64,000 bases of DNA, from contig NZ_JABFTT010000006.1 in the NCBI RefSeq assembly GCF_021404465.1, positions 62,001-126,000 on the forward strand, in the 5' to 3' direction. Below the pieces are notes generated by a model. It worked only from the letters and a program-made list of their open reading frames with translations, was not told the origin of the DNA and made no database searches. Position numbers and translations under genes: made by a program. Position 1 is the first letter of the stretch. Each line of letters opens with the position of its first letter. This DNA is from Billgrantia zhangzhouensis. GTDB lineage: Bacteria > Pseudomonadota > Gammaproteobacteria > Pseudomonadales > Halomonadaceae. This document shows positions 1 through 9,319 of the stretch, in pieces.

Positions 1-1976
1 CCGTTCATGGTGCGCGAATGCAGCGGCGGCTGGCCGGGCGACACCGTAGAGTCGGGCGCCGCCCTGGGATGAGCGCCGTTCTCCCACGACCAGCGCAGCA
101 GCAAGACGACGGCCACCAGCGTGGCCACGGCCGCCAGCGGGTAGATTCGAATCAGCAGGCAGACGCAGACCATCGCCAAGGCCAGGGCGGCGAAAAACGG
201 CCACCAGGAGTTGGTGGGTAGATGGACGACTTCGCGCAGCTTGCCGGTCAGCGCATCGCTGCCCCAGGTCTCGCGCCGGCCATGGTCGATGGTGCTGAGG
301 CCATGGCGCCCCTCGGTGATGGTGCGCGGCAGTTCCGGGTCGTCCCATAACGGGTGGCGGGTATCCAGCCGCGGTAGGCTGACGAAGTTATAAGGCGTTG
401 GCGGCTTGGACATGGCCCACTCCAGGCCGTCGGCATTCCACGGATTCTGCGACGCTTTTTTGCCGAAGCGGAAATGCAGTGCCACGTCGAGGATCAGCAG
501 CGCCACGCCGGCCGACATCATGAACCCGCCAACGGAAGAGATCAGATTGTAGATGTCCCATCCCATGGCAGTGTCATAGGTGAATACACGCCGACGCATG
601 CCCAGCAACCCCGTCCAGTGCATGATCAGGAAAGTGAGGTTGAAACCGAGGAAGATCAGCCAGAAGCTCCACTTGCCCAGCCGTGCGGAAGGCATGCGCC
701 CCGATACCAGCGGTAGCCAGTAATAAAGCCCGGCGATCAGCGGAAACAGCATGCCGCCCACCAGCACGTAGTGCATGTGCGCCACTACGAAGTGCGTATC
801 GTGGACCTGCCAGTTGAACGGCACCAGTGCCAGCATCACCCCGGTCAACCCTCCCAGTACGAAGATCACCAGAAAACCGATGATCCACAGCATCGGCAGC
901 GACATGACCGGTCGCCCCAGCCACAGCGTGGAAAGCCAGACGAATATCTGGATACCGGTGGGAATCGCAACCAACATGCTGGCTGCCGAGAAGAAGGCCA
1001 GCGCCAGCTGCGGGATACCCAGGGTGAACATATGGTGCACCCACAGCCCGAAGCTGACGAAGCCCATGATGACGATCGCCGCCACCACCCAGCCATAGCC
1101 GACGATGGGACGCCGGGCGAAGACCGGGATCAGGGTGGAGACGATGCCGGCCCCCGGCAGGAAGATGATATAGACCTCGGGATGGCCGAACAGCCAGAAC
1201 AGGTGTGCCCACAGAACCGGGTCGCCACCGCCGGCCACGTCGAAGAACGGCATGCCGGTGGCGCGCTCCAGCTCGAGCAGGATGCTGCCGAGAATCAGCG
1301 GCGGGAAGCCGACCACGATCATCAGCGCCATGGCCAGGATATACCAGGCGAACAGCGGCATCTTGTGCAGCGGCATGCCTTCGGTACGTGTGCGCAGGAT
1401 CGACACCACCAGCTCGACCCCGGCGGAGAGTGCCGAAATCTCCACGAAGGTGATGCCCAGCAACCAGAAGTCCGAGCCGCGCCCGGGCGCATAGTCGCCG
1501 CTGCTGAGCGGCGTGTACATGAACCAGCCGCTGGCCGGCGCCATCTCGAACAGCAGGCTCGAGACCAGGATGATGCCACCGAACAGATAGCAGAAGTAGC
1601 CGAAGGCGGAAAGCCGCGGACACACCAGGTCGCGCGCGCCGATCATCTTGGGGATCATGTAGATCGCCAGCCCTTCGAGAATGGGGATGGCGAACAGGAA
1701 CATCATCACCGTGCCGTGCATGGTGAAGACCTGGTTATAGGTCTCGTGCGACATGAAGTCGTTGTCGGGGAAGGCGAGCTGGGTGCGAATCAGCATCGCC
1801 AGCAGCCCGCCGATCAAGAAGAAGATCGCCCCGGTCACCATGAAGCGCAGCCCGACGCTGGTGTGATTGACCACGGTCAGGGCACCCAAGCCGCGCGGGT
1901 TGGCCCAGACCTCGGCCATGCCCTTGTGCAGGCGACGAACTTCGGGAGTCAGGGTAGCGTCCTTGGTATCGCTCAT
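1..1976 (-). CDS. ctaD: Cytochrome c oxidase subunit I (partial, 3' end outside window)
   Basis: Catalytic heme-copper subunit of an aa3-type cytochrome c oxidase in the inner membrane. The frame opens with an ATG at 1976 that overlaps the coxB stop (ATGA) and stays open to the window edge, giving at least 658 residues. Visible motifs are HPEVY (H265-Y269, the CuB histidine and cross-linked tyrosine), the CuB pair H314-H315 in WVHHMFT, and HDTHFVVAHMHYV with the heme a and a3 ligands. After about residue 530 a hydrophilic linker is followed by two more membrane segments. That is longer than a plain subunit I (about 530 residues) and suggests a fused subunit I/III, which I cannot confirm because the gene is cut. 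Odd: the residue 28 after the second CuB histidine, normally the K-channel lysine, is Gln343, and the D-channel Asn pair after Asp116 is Ser123-Ala124. Confidence 0.95.
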   Translation of the reverse strand, partial: MSDTKDATLTPEVRRLHKGMAEVWANPRGLGALTVVNHTSVGLRFMVTGAIFFLIGGLLAMLIRTQLAFPDNDFMSHETYNQVFTMHGTVMMFLFAIPILEGLAIYMIPKMIGARDLVCPRLSAFGYFCYLFGGIILVSSLLFEMAPASGWFMYTPLSSGDYAPGRGSDFWLLGITFVEISALSAGVELVVSILRTRTEGMPLHKMPLFAWYILAMALMIVVGFPPLILGSILLELERATGMPFFDVAGGGDPVLWAHLFWLFGHPEVYIIFLPGAGIVSTLIPVFARRPIVGYGWVVAAIVIMGFVSFGLWVHHMFTLGIPQLALAFFSAASMLVAIPTGIQIFVWLSTLWLGRPVMSLPMLWIIGFLVIFVLGGLTGVMLALVPFNWQVHDTHFVVAHMHYVLVGGMLFPLIAGLYYWLPLVSGRMPSARLGKWSFWLIFLGFNLTFLIMHWTGLLGMRRRVFTYDTAMGWDIYNLISSVGGFMMSAGVALLILDVALHFRFGKKASQNPWNADGLEWAMSKPPTPYNFVSLPRLDTRHPLWDDPELPRTITEGRHGLSTIDHGRRETWGSDALTGKLREVVHLPTNSWWPFFAALALAMVCVCLLIRIYPLAAVATLVAVVLLLRWSWENGAHPRAAPDSTVSPGQPPLHSRTMN

Positions 1977-3007
1977 GGTTCCAACATCTCCAGCCAGGCA
2001 CCGATATCCTGCAGTGTCTCGGTATCGATATGGTGATGGGGCGGCATCCGATTGCCGGGCTTGAGCGTCTGATGGTGCTGCAGCCAGTAGGCGATGGCGC
2101 CCTCTTCCATGGGCAACACACCGGCGCCCAGTGTGGGACGGGAGCCGATGTCGCTGAGGTCGGGTCCACGAATGTCGTGTTCCAGCTCATCGACGACGAG
2201 TTCCTCGGGGAAGCCTGCGACGGTGTGGCAGGCGGCACAGTGCTCACCGAAGGCTTCCCGCGCCTGATCGAACCCTTCCTGCGGCACGGGAGGAGCACGT
2301 CGCTCGGCCAGCCAGGCATCGTAGGCGTCACGCTCCAGCGCCTCGACGTGGAGCAGCATGTGGGTATGCTGCGCACCGCAATACTCGGCGCACTGGGCAC
2401 CGAATACGCCGGGCACGTCCGCTTCCAATCGGATGGTGGAATGACGCCCGGGTATCATGTCCCGCTTGCCGCCCAGGCGCGGTATCCAGAAAGCGTGGAT
2501 GACATCTTCGCTGGTGATGCGGAAGTCGACGGGTTCGCCGGCCGGCATCACCAGCCGGTTGGCAGTAATCACATCGCGCTCGCCCTCCTCGCCGGGATAG
2601 CGAATCTCCCACCACCACTGGTGGCCAATCACTTCGATACGCTCGGCTTCGCCCTCAGGGAGTGGCAGGGGCAGCATGCTGCGACCGGTGGGCGCGGCGA
2701 ACACCAGCAGTGCGACGATGCTGACCACCGGCAACGCTATGCCACCGCCGAGCACCCAACGCAGCATGATGCGCCGCTCCTCGCGAGGCGTCCGCTGCGG
2801 CTGTTCGCGACGACGAAAGGTATAGAGCCATAACGCATAGACACTGAGCGAGACGACGACGGTGACGATGAGCATGGCCCACCACACCCAGAACTGGGCT
2901 CGGGCCGCCGGGCCGGAATGATCCAGTATCGACATCTCGCCGGCACAGCCCGCCAGCAGACCGCACAGCGGCAGGACACTCCAGACAGGTCGGCGCGAGC
3001 GGTTGAC
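1973..3007 (-). CDS. coxB: Cytochrome c oxidase subunit II fused to cytochrome c
   Basis: Subunit II carries the CuA electron-entry site. The sequence shows a lipoprotein-type signal (LLAGC, Cys codon 2945-2947), two membrane segments, the GHQWWWEIRYP aromatic patch, the CuA motif CAEYCGAQHTHM, and a C-terminal cytochrome c domain with CAACH and a probable Met ligand in NRMPPH. This is the caa3-like or CoxM-like arrangement. The start is unclear. Protein similarity seems to begin near VNRSRRP (GTC, 3005-3007), but there is no ATG, GTG or TTG there. The nearest in-frame alternative upstream is a TTG at 3082, which would overlap the divergent gene at 3071. The coordinate given is therefore the approximate limit of recognisable coding. 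The gene is translationally coupled to ctaD downstream. Confidence 0.9.
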   Translation of the reverse strand, partial: VNRSRRPVWSVLPLCGLLAGCAGEMSILDHSGPAARAQFWVWWAMLIVTVVVSLSVYALWLYTFRRREQPQRTPREERRIMLRWVLGGGIALPVVSIVALLVFAAPTGRSMLPLPLPEGEAERIEVIGHQWWWEIRYPGEEGERDVITANRLVMPAGEPVDFRITSEDVIHAFWIPRLGGKRDMIPGRHSTIRLEADVPGVFGAQCAEYCGAQHTHMLLHVEALERDAYDAWLAERRAPPVPQEGFDQAREAFGEHCAACHTVAGFPEELVVDELEHDIRGPDLSDIGSRPTLGAGVLPMEEGAIAYWLQHHQTLKPGNRMPPHHHIDTETLQDIGAWLEMLEP

Positions 3008-3070
3008 CCAATGCCGACCAGGGCGTTGAATGCCAATGAGAGAAATGAACCGATCGCAAAGGACGCGAAC

Positions 3071-3535
3071 ATGGCTGACCAACCGAGACGCTCGATCAAA
3101 AGCCGCGCCGCTATTGCCGGCCACCCTCTCCACCCCACCCTGGTGCATTTCCCCATTGCCTGCCTGATGCTGGTGGTAGGCAGCGATGCCCTCTTCCTTT
3201 ATACCGGAGACACGTTCTGGGCACGCTGCAGCCTGTGGCTGGCCGGCATAGGCGCACTGGGCGGTTGGGTAGCCAGCATCGCCGGGCTCGTCGACCTGAT
3301 CACGGTCAGGCGTATACGCGAGCTGATCCTCGGCTGGAGCCACGCCATCCTGGCGGTGATGATGCTGTCGCTGGCCTCGCTCAACTGGTTGTGGCGTTAC
3401 CTGCATCCCACCGACCTGCTGCCCTGGGCCGTGGGATTGACGCTGATGACGGCGGGATTGATCGTGCTCGCCGGGATCATCGGCGGCATGCTCGTCTACG
3501 ACGAGGCGGTCGGCGTCGAAATCGACGACAAGTGA
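3071..3535 (+). CDS. DUF2231-type small membrane protein
   Basis: A 154-residue membrane protein of the DUF2231 kind. It begins with an Arg/Lys-rich cytoplasmic stretch and AGHPLHPTLVHFPIA, the typical HPxH...HFP signature of this family, followed by four hydrophobic segments. The start ATG at 3071 has an AAAGGA ribosome-binding site 9-10 bases upstream. It is divergent from coxB with almost no space between them. Members of this family are often found beside heme or oxidase genes, but the biochemical role is not known. The histidines could bind heme or metal; this is only inference. Confidence 0.75.
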   Translation: MADQPRRSIKSRAAIAGHPLHPTLVHFPIACLMLVVGSDALFLYTGDTFWARCSLWLAGIGALGGWVASIAGLVDLITVRRIRELILGWSHAILAVMMLSLASLNWLWRYLHPTDLLPWAVGLTLMTAGLIVLAGIIGGMLVYDEAVGVEIDDK

Positions 3536-3588
3536 CGCAGACCGTGCCTGGCATGTCGAGCTGTGCATCGTGACCTCCTTGTGATGCC

Positions 3589-4008
3589 TCAATCGAATGG
3601 CTTGCTCAGCACCAGCACCAGCACGGCGAGCATTAGCGATGCCGACAAGGCGACGACCACGCCGCTTATCGGTGCCAGGAAGCGGCGCCGGCCACGCTCC
3701 AGGCGCACGATCAGGGCACCGCACAGGACATGACACAGCACCATGCCGCTCACCGCCGCCAGCTTCAGCACCAGCCAGCCGCCGGTCAGTTGACCAACGA
3801 TGAACAGCAGGGTGCCGCTCATGATCGCCAGTAGCGCGAAAGGCGTGGCGACATGGGTGAAGAGAAAACGTAGCAGGGTGGGTGCGGGAACCTCGAAGTC
3901 CGTTCCTTCACGCGTTCTGGCGCTCGCCAGCAATAGCGCCGGCAAGTAGAGTAGCGCTGCACACCAGCACAACAGCGTGGCGATGTGCAGAATCTTGATC
4001 CACGGCAT
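3589..4008 (-). CDS. CopD/HemJ-like four-helix membrane protein
   Basis: A 139-residue protein with four hydrophobic segments. It opens with PWIKILHIATLLCWCAALLY, the pattern of CopD-superfamily and HemJ-like proteins (a His in helix 1 within WIKxLHI and a Leu-Tyr-Leu-Pro motif). I chose the ATG at 4008 because AAGGA lies seven bases upstream; a longer reading to 4050 adds a Cys-rich, non-hydrophobic extension that looks spurious. Its place beside oxidase subunits suggests a role in copper or heme supply, but the family is heterogeneous, so the function is unassigned. Confidence 0.7.
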   Translation of the reverse strand: MPWIKILHIATLLCWCAALLYLPALLLASARTREGTDFEVPAPTLLRFLFTHVATPFALLAIMSGTLLFIVGQLTGGWLVLKLAAVSGMVLCHVLCGALIVRLERGRRRFLAPISGVVVALSASLMLAVLVLVLSKPFD

Positions 4009-4123
4009 AACAGCATCCTTGCAGCAGCAGTGTTCCTCTACCCTAACCAAAGTGAAATGATGGCGCCAGTTGGGTCTGAAACGGGTATTCTCATTGGACC
4101 GTGTCTAAGCAGGAGACCTTCCC

Positions 4124-4474
4124 ATGGCCAAAAAAGCTTTCATGGCCACAGAACCTTCCAAGTCCAAGCAGAGCCGACGCACCTTCCTTCGCAACGGACT
4201 GCTGGGGGTCGCCGCCCTGCCCCTGGGAATCGGCGTCCTGTCACGCCAGGCCTTTGCCCAGAGCCTGCCGAGGCTAGACCCCAGCGATGAGCAAGCCCAG
4301 GCCCTGAACTATGTCGAAGCGGCCGAGCAGGCCAGCGATCACCCCGCCTATGAGGAGGGCGAAACCTGCAGTAACTGCATGTTCTTCGAACGGCGCAGCG
4401 AAGGCTGCCAGCTCTTTCCCCAGAATAGCGTCGAACCCGGCGGTTGGTGCCAGTCCTGGGTCACCGCAAACTGA
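4124..4474 (+). CDS. High-potential iron-sulfur protein (HiPIP), Tat-exported
   Basis: A 116-residue periplasmic electron carrier. Residues 1-46 form a twin-arginine signal (SRRTFLRNG, hydrophobic core, AFA cleavage site). The mature part has the four-cysteine HiPIP pattern CSNC...GC...WC, with the final GGWCQSW typical of the family, binding one 4Fe-4S cluster. An AGGAG ribosome-binding site precedes the ATG at 4124; a second in-frame ATG at 4142 is less well placed. HiPIPs can donate electrons to terminal oxidases, so the neighbourhood of coxB-ctaD makes that a reasonable, untested, role here. Confidence 0.92.
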   Translation: MAKKAFMATEPSKSKQSRRTFLRNGLLGVAALPLGIGVLSRQAFAQSLPRLDPSDEQAQALNYVEAAEQASDHPAYEEGETCSNCMFFERRSEGCQLFPQNSVEPGGWCQSWVTAN

Positions 4475-4514
4475 AACGGGCCATCCATTCGGCCCGCGTC
4501 ACCGCTTGCACCTG

Positions 4515-6071
4515 TCACTCCTTGGCTTCCTCATCGGGGAGCGGCCACTGGTAGCGTCTTACCACCGTGCCCTCCTCGGAGAGCGACTCCAACCGCACCG
4601 GGAACCCCCATAGCTGGTGCAGATGCCGAATCACCGGATAGACGCTGCGGCCCATGGGGCGTCGGCTATCCTGCACATGATGCAGGGAGAGAGAGCGATT
4701 GCCCCGGATATTGGCCTCGTAGACCTGGATGTTGGGCTCGCGTAACGACAACGCGTACTGCTGTGCCAGCGACTCGCGGATCCGGCGATAGCCACGCTCG
4801 TCGTGAATGGCCGTGACCTCCAGCATCTCCTCCTGGTCGTCGTCGACGATGCTGAACAGTTTGAGATCGCGAATTACCTTGGGCGAGAGAAACTGCTGGA
4901 TGAAGGATTCATCCTTGAAGTTGCGCATGGCGAAATGCACTGCTTCGAGCCAGTCGCTGCCCGCCGTGTCGGGAAACCACTCGCGATCCTCGTCGGTGGG
5001 GTTCTCGCACATGCGCTTGATGTCGCTGAACATGGCGAAACCCAGCGCGTAAGGGTTGATGCCATTGTAGAAGGGGCTGTCGAAGCCGGGCTGACTGACC
5101 ACGGCAGTATGCGACTGCAGGAACTCCAGCATCAGTCCCTCGTCGACTAGCCTCTCGTCGTAGAGTCGGTTCATCAGGGTGTAGTGCCAGAACGAGGCCC
5201 ACCCCTCGTTCATCACCTGGGTCTGGCGCTGGGGGTAGAAGTACTGCGCCAGCTTGCGCACGATGCGCACGATCTCGCGCTGCCATGGCGCCAGCAGCGG
5301 TGCATTCTTCTCGAGGAAATAGAGCAGGTTCTCCTGCGGCTCGGGAGGATAGCGGCCTCCGGCACGCAGGCCCAGCGGATCGTCCTCGGTGTCGGCGCTA
5401 CCGGCCAGGGTATCCGATTGCGGGCGCCCCGGAATGGTGCGCCACAGCGTGTTGACCTGGGCTTGGAGATACTCTTCGCGCTCCGCCTGGCGGCGCATCT
5501 CCTCATCGGCGGAGATCGGCGAAGGCCGCTTGTAGCGGTCCACGCCATAGTTCTGCAGGGCATGGCAGGCATCGAGCAGTTGCTCGACGGCAGCGACACC
5601 GTGACGCTCCTCGCACTCGGCGACGTACCGGCGGGCAAAGACCAGGTAGTCGACGATCGAGCTGGCATCCGTCCAGGTGCGGAACAGATAGTTGCCCTTG
5701 AAGAAGGAGTTATGGCCGTAGCAGGCGTGGGCCATGACCAGCACCTGCATCATTAGCGTGTTCTCCTCCATCAGGTAAGCGATGCAAGGATCGGAGTTGA
5801 TCACCAGTTCGTAGGCGAGCCCCATCTGACCGCGCCGATAGGCCTGTTCCACGGCCAGGAACTGCTTGCCGAACGACCAATGATGGTAGCCCACCGGCAT
5901 CCCCACACTGGCATAGGCATCCATCATCTGCTCGGTGGTGATGATCTCGATCTGGTTGGGATAGGTGTCGAGTCGATACTCGTCGGCCAGCCTGGCCAGC
6001 TCATGCTCGTACGCTTCTAGGATCTCGAAGTTCCAGTCGGAACCGGTGGCGATCGGCTTGCGTCGGGTCAT
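4515..6071 (-). CDS. spoVR: SpoVR family protein
   Basis: A 518-residue SpoVR/YcgB-family cytoplasmic protein. The length and the conserved stretches (QIEIITTEQMMDAYAS, YGHNSFFKGNYLF, VMNEGWASFWHYTLMNRLYD, NPYALGFAMFSDIKRM) fit the family closely. The biochemical function is unknown. In enterobacteria and pseudomonads it is co-transcribed with prkA and yeaH, as here: it begins 17 bases after the yeaH stop with a GAGGAGG ribosome-binding site. It is the last gene of the operon. Confidence 0.95.
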   Translation of the reverse strand: MTRRKPIATGSDWNFEILEAYEHELARLADEYRLDTYPNQIEIITTEQMMDAYASVGMPVGYHHWSFGKQFLAVEQAYRRGQMGLAYELVINSDPCIAYLMEENTLMMQVLVMAHACYGHNSFFKGNYLFRTWTDASSIVDYLVFARRYVAECEERHGVAAVEQLLDACHALQNYGVDRYKRPSPISADEEMRRQAEREEYLQAQVNTLWRTIPGRPQSDTLAGSADTEDDPLGLRAGGRYPPEPQENLLYFLEKNAPLLAPWQREIVRIVRKLAQYFYPQRQTQVMNEGWASFWHYTLMNRLYDERLVDEGLMLEFLQSHTAVVSQPGFDSPFYNGINPYALGFAMFSDIKRMCENPTDEDREWFPDTAGSDWLEAVHFAMRNFKDESFIQQFLSPKVIRDLKLFSIVDDDQEEMLEVTAIHDERGYRRIRESLAQQYALSLREPNIQVYEANIRGNRSLSLHHVQDSRRPMGRSVYPVIRHLHQLWGFPVRLESLSEEGTVVRRYQWPLPDEEAKE

Positions 6072-6088
6072 GATGCCTCCTCGTCACG

Positions 6089-7372
6089 TCAATTGGCGGC
6101 ACGGCGCTTGAACAACTCACGGAACACCGGATAGATATCGCCCGCCTCGACGATCTGGCGCATGGCGAAGCGGTCGGGGTACTCCGCGGCCACTGTCTCG
6201 TACTCCTCCCATAGCGCCTGGTGCGCATGGGGTGTGATCTCCACGTAGGTGTAGTACTGCAGCCGGGGCATCAGCGACTTCATCAAACGCTCGCGACAGT
6301 TCACCGAATCGTCATCCCAGTTGTCGCCATCCGAGGCCTGGGCCACGTAGAGATTCCACTGGGTCGGTGGATAGCGCCGGGTGATGATCTCGTCGACCAG
6401 CGTCAGGGCGCTGGAGACGATGGTGCCGCCGGTCTCACGCGAGTAGAAGAACTCCTCTTCGTCGACTTCCTTGGCCGCGGTGTGGTGACGCACGAAGACC
6501 AGCTCGACCTTCTCGTAGTTGCGCTCGAGAAAGAGGTACAGCAGCAGGAAGAAACGCTTGGCAATGTCCTTGTGCGCCTGGGTCATGGAGCCCGAGACGT
6601 CCATTACGCAGAACATCACCGCCTTGCTCGAGGGCTGCGGCTGGTTGATCAGGTTGTTGTAGCGCAGGTCGTAGGTGTCGATGAAGGGCACCGCCTCGAG
6701 ACGTTTCTCGAGACGCTCGATCTCGGCCTTCAGCTCAGCGATCCGTGACGGGTTGCGCAATACGGGATCCTTGCCCTCCTCCTCCTCCAGCGCCTCCATC
6801 GCCTCGCGCAGCGCCCGACGGATCGGCGCACGCATGGCGATGCGCCGGGCATAGGCCTCGCGCATGGAGCGCACGATATTGATCCGTGCCGGCACGCCAT
6901 CGCGGGTCACCCCGGCGCGCACCGGCCTGATTTCGTCCAGGTCCTTGAGGGCCTTACGCTCCAGATGCGGCAGCTCCAGCCCGTCGAAAACGAAGTCGAG
7001 GAACTCCTCGCGGGTCAGGGTGAAGGCGAATTCGTCCATGCCCTCGCCCTGGTTGGAGGCATTGCCCTCACCGGAGCCGCCTCCACCGCCGCCCCCACCG
7101 GGACGGCGCAGGCGGTCCCCCTCGAGGAACTCCTTGTTGCCGGGGTTGACGATGGTGCGCTTGCCACCCGGGCCATGCTGGAACACCGGCTCCGAGATGT
7201 CGCGAGTCGGTATCGAAACCTTCTCGCCGCGTTCCATGTCAGTGATCGAACGTCGATTGACCGCCTCCTCGACCGAGCGCTTGATATGCGCCCGATAGCG
7301 GTCGAGGAAGCGCTGGCGGTTCACGGCGCTCTTGTTCTTGGCGTTGGCGCGTCGATCGATGAAATAGGTCAT
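6089..7372 (-). CDS. yeaH: YeaH/DUF444 family protein (von Willebrand A-like)
   Basis: A 427-residue DUF444 protein. The N-terminus ([21 protein letters not shown]) is characteristic. A Gly-rich linker lies near residue 95-105, and the C-terminal half has a VWA-like metal site ([15 protein letters not shown], i.e. DxSxS). Expected partner of the PrkA kinase in a general stress or starvation module; the molecular role is not established. It sits 24 bases after prkA and has an AGGAGG ribosome-binding site. The low-complexity Gly run is normal for this family. Confidence 0.94.
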   Translation of the reverse strand: MTYFIDRRANAKNKSAVNRQRFLDRYRAHIKRSVEEAVNRRSITDMERGEKVSIPTRDISEPVFQHGPGGKRTIVNPGNKEFLEGDRLRRPGGGGGGGGSGEGNASNQGEGMDEFAFTLTREEFLDFVFDGLELPHLERKALKDLDEIRPVRAGVTRDGVPARINIVRSMREAYARRIAMRAPIRRALREAMEALEEEEGKDPVLRNPSRIAELKAEIERLEKRLEAVPFIDTYDLRYNNLINQPQPSSKAVMFCVMDVSGSMTQAHKDIAKRFFLLLYLFLERNYEKVELVFVRHHTAAKEVDEEEFFYSRETGGTIVSSALTLVDEIITRRYPPTQWNLYVAQASDGDNWDDDSVNCRERLMKSLMPRLQYYTYVEITPHAHQALWEEYETVAAEYPDRFAMRQIVEAGDIYPVFRELFKRRAAN

Positions 7373-7396
7373 GCCGACCTCCTGGCTCGCGCCACT

Positions 7397-9319
7397 TTAT
7401 TGCGATTTACGCACCCGCAGATACCACTCCGAGAGCAGCCGTACCTGCTTCTCGGTATAGCCACGCTCCTTCATGCGCGCCACGAAGTCCTCGTGCTTCT
7501 TCTGGTCCGCCGCCGAGGCCTTGGCATTGAACGAGATCACCGGCAGCAGCTCCTCGGTGTTGGCGAACATCTTGTGCTCGATCACGCCGCGCAGTTTCTC
7601 GTAGGACTGCCAGCTGGGGTTCATGCCGTTGTTCTGGGCACGCGCCCGCAGCACGAAGTTGACCACCTCGTGACGGAAATCCTTGGGATTGGAGATACCG
7701 GCCGGCTTCTCGATCTTCTCCAGCTCCTCGTTGAGGGCCTGGCGATTGAACAGCTCGCCGGTTTCGGGGTCGCGATACTCCTGGTCCTGGATCCAGAAGT
7801 CAGCGTAGGTGACATAGCGATCGAAGATGTTCTGACCGTACTCGGAGTACGATTCGAGATAAGCGGTCTGGATCTCCTTGCCGATGAAGTCGACGTAGCG
7901 CGGCGCCAGGAACTCCTTGATGTAGCGCAGATAGCGCTCGAAAGTCTCCTTGGGCAAGTGCTCCTGCTCGAGGCGCTGTTCGAGAACATAGAGCAGATGC
8001 ACCGGGTTGGCGGCAATCTCGTGGTTGTCGAAGTTGAACACCTTCGACAGGATCTTGAAGGCGAAGCGGGTGGAAAGTCCGTCCATGCCTTCGTCGACCC
8101 CGGCGGCGTCGCGGTACTCCTGGATCGACTTGGCCTTGGGGTCGGTGTCCTTGAGGTTCTCGCCGTCATAGACCCGCATCTTGGAGTAGATGCTGGAGTT
8201 CTCCGGCTCCTTGAGCCGCGAGAGCACCGAGAACTGCGCCAGCATACGCAGGGTATCCGGAGCGCAAGAAGCTTCGGCCAGCGAAGAGTGCTCCAGCAGC
8301 TTCTTGTAGATGTTGATCTCCTCGGTCACGCGCAGGCAGTAGGGCACCTTGACGATGTAGACGCGGTCGAGGAACGCCTCGTTGTTGCGGTTGTTGCGGA
8401 ATGCCTGCCATTCGCTCTCGTTGGAGTGGGCCAGCACGATGCCTTCGAAGGGAATCGCGCCCATGCCTTCGGTGGGGTTGTAGTTGCCCTCCTGGGTCGC
8501 CGTCAGCAATGGATGCAGCACCTTGATCGGCGCCTTGAACATCTCGATGAACTCCATCAGCCCCTGGTTGGACTTGCACAGGCCACCGGAGAAGCTGTAA
8601 GCGTCCGGGTCGTCCTGGGAGTAGAGTTCGAGCTGGCGGATGTCGACCTTACCCACCAGCGAGGAGATGTCCTGGTTGTTCTCGTCGCCCGGCTCGGTCT
8701 TGGAGATGGCGATCTGGTTGAGCCGCGAGGGGTACAGGCGCACCACCTTGAACTGGGAGATGTCGCCACCGTACTCCTTGAGCCGCTTGGCCGCCCATGG
8801 CGACATCACGCTCTTCACGTAGCGGCGTGGAATGCCGTACTCCTTCTCGAGCAGCTCACCGTCTTCCTCCGGCGAGAACAGCCCCAGCGGCGATTCGTAC
8901 ACCGGCGAGCCCTTGATGGCGTAGAACGGGATCCGCTCCATCAGCAGCTTGAGCCGCTCGGCCAGCGACGACTTGCCACCCCCCACCGGACCGAGCAGGT
9001 AGAGGATCTGCTTGCGTTCCTCGAGTCCCTGAGCGGCATGGCGGAAGTAAGCCACGATCTGCTCGATCGCCTCCTCCATGCCGTAGAACTCGGAAAAGGC
9101 GGGATAGCGCCGGATCACCTTGTTGGAAAAGATTCGGGAGAGCCGCGGATCCTTGGCGGTGTCGATCACCTCGGGTTCGCCGATGGCCTTCAGCATTCGC
9201 TCGGCGGCGCTGGCGTAGACCATGGGGTCCTCACGACACAGCTCCAAGTACTCCTGCAGGCTCATTTCCTCCTGCTGAACACGGGAGAAGCGGTTCTGCA
9301 CATGATCGAAGATGCTCAT
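7397..9319 (-). CDS. prkA: PrkA family serine protein kinase/AAA+ protein
   Basis: A 640-residue PrkA protein. The N-terminal half is an AAA+ module with Walker A LLGPVGGGKSSLAERL; the C-terminal part is the PrkA kinase-like domain. The start is the ATG at 9319 (MSIFDHVQNRFSR), preceded by a GGAGG ribosome-binding site and matching the usual family N-terminus; the longer frame upstream is not conserved-looking. First gene of prkA-yeaH-spoVR, an operon that in other proteobacteria responds to stationary phase and nitrogen or acid stress. I could not find a convincing sigma-54 or RpoS promoter by eye. Confidence 0.95.
   Translation of the reverse strand: MSIFDHVQNRFSRVQQEEMSLQEYLELCREDPMVYASAAERMLKAIGEPEVIDTAKDPRLSRIFSNKVIRRYPAFSEFYGMEEAIEQIVAYFRHAAQGLEERKQILYLLGPVGGGKSSLAERLKLLMERIPFYAIKGSPVYESPLGLFSPEEDGELLEKEYGIPRRYVKSVMSPWAAKRLKEYGGDISQFKVVRLYPSRLNQIAISKTEPGDENNQDISSLVGKVDIRQLELYSQDDPDAYSFSGGLCKSNQGLMEFIEMFKAPIKVLHPLLTATQEGNYNPTEGMGAIPFEGIVLAHSNESEWQAFRNNRNNEAFLDRVYIVKVPYCLRVTEEINIYKKLLEHSSLAEASCAPDTLRMLAQFSVLSRLKEPENSSIYSKMRVYDGENLKDTDPKAKSIQEYRDAAGVDEGMDGLSTRFAFKILSKVFNFDNHEIAANPVHLLYVLEQRLEQEHLPKETFERYLRYIKEFLAPRYVDFIGKEIQTAYLESYSEYGQNIFDRYVTYADFWIQDQEYRDPETGELFNRQALNEELEKIEKPAGISNPKDFRHEVVNFVLRARAQNNGMNPSWQSYEKLRGVIEHKMFANTEELLPVISFNAKASAADQKKHEDFVARMKERGYTEKQVRLLSEWYLRVRKSQ

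Noticed and set aside
771..2036. 421-codon open frame antisense to ctaD
   Set aside because: His/Gln/Asp-rich composition typical of the complement of a membrane protein gene; ctaD is certain.
3008..3736. Upstream extension of the coxB frame
   Set aside because: No COX2 similarity, runs across the divergent DUF2231 gene.
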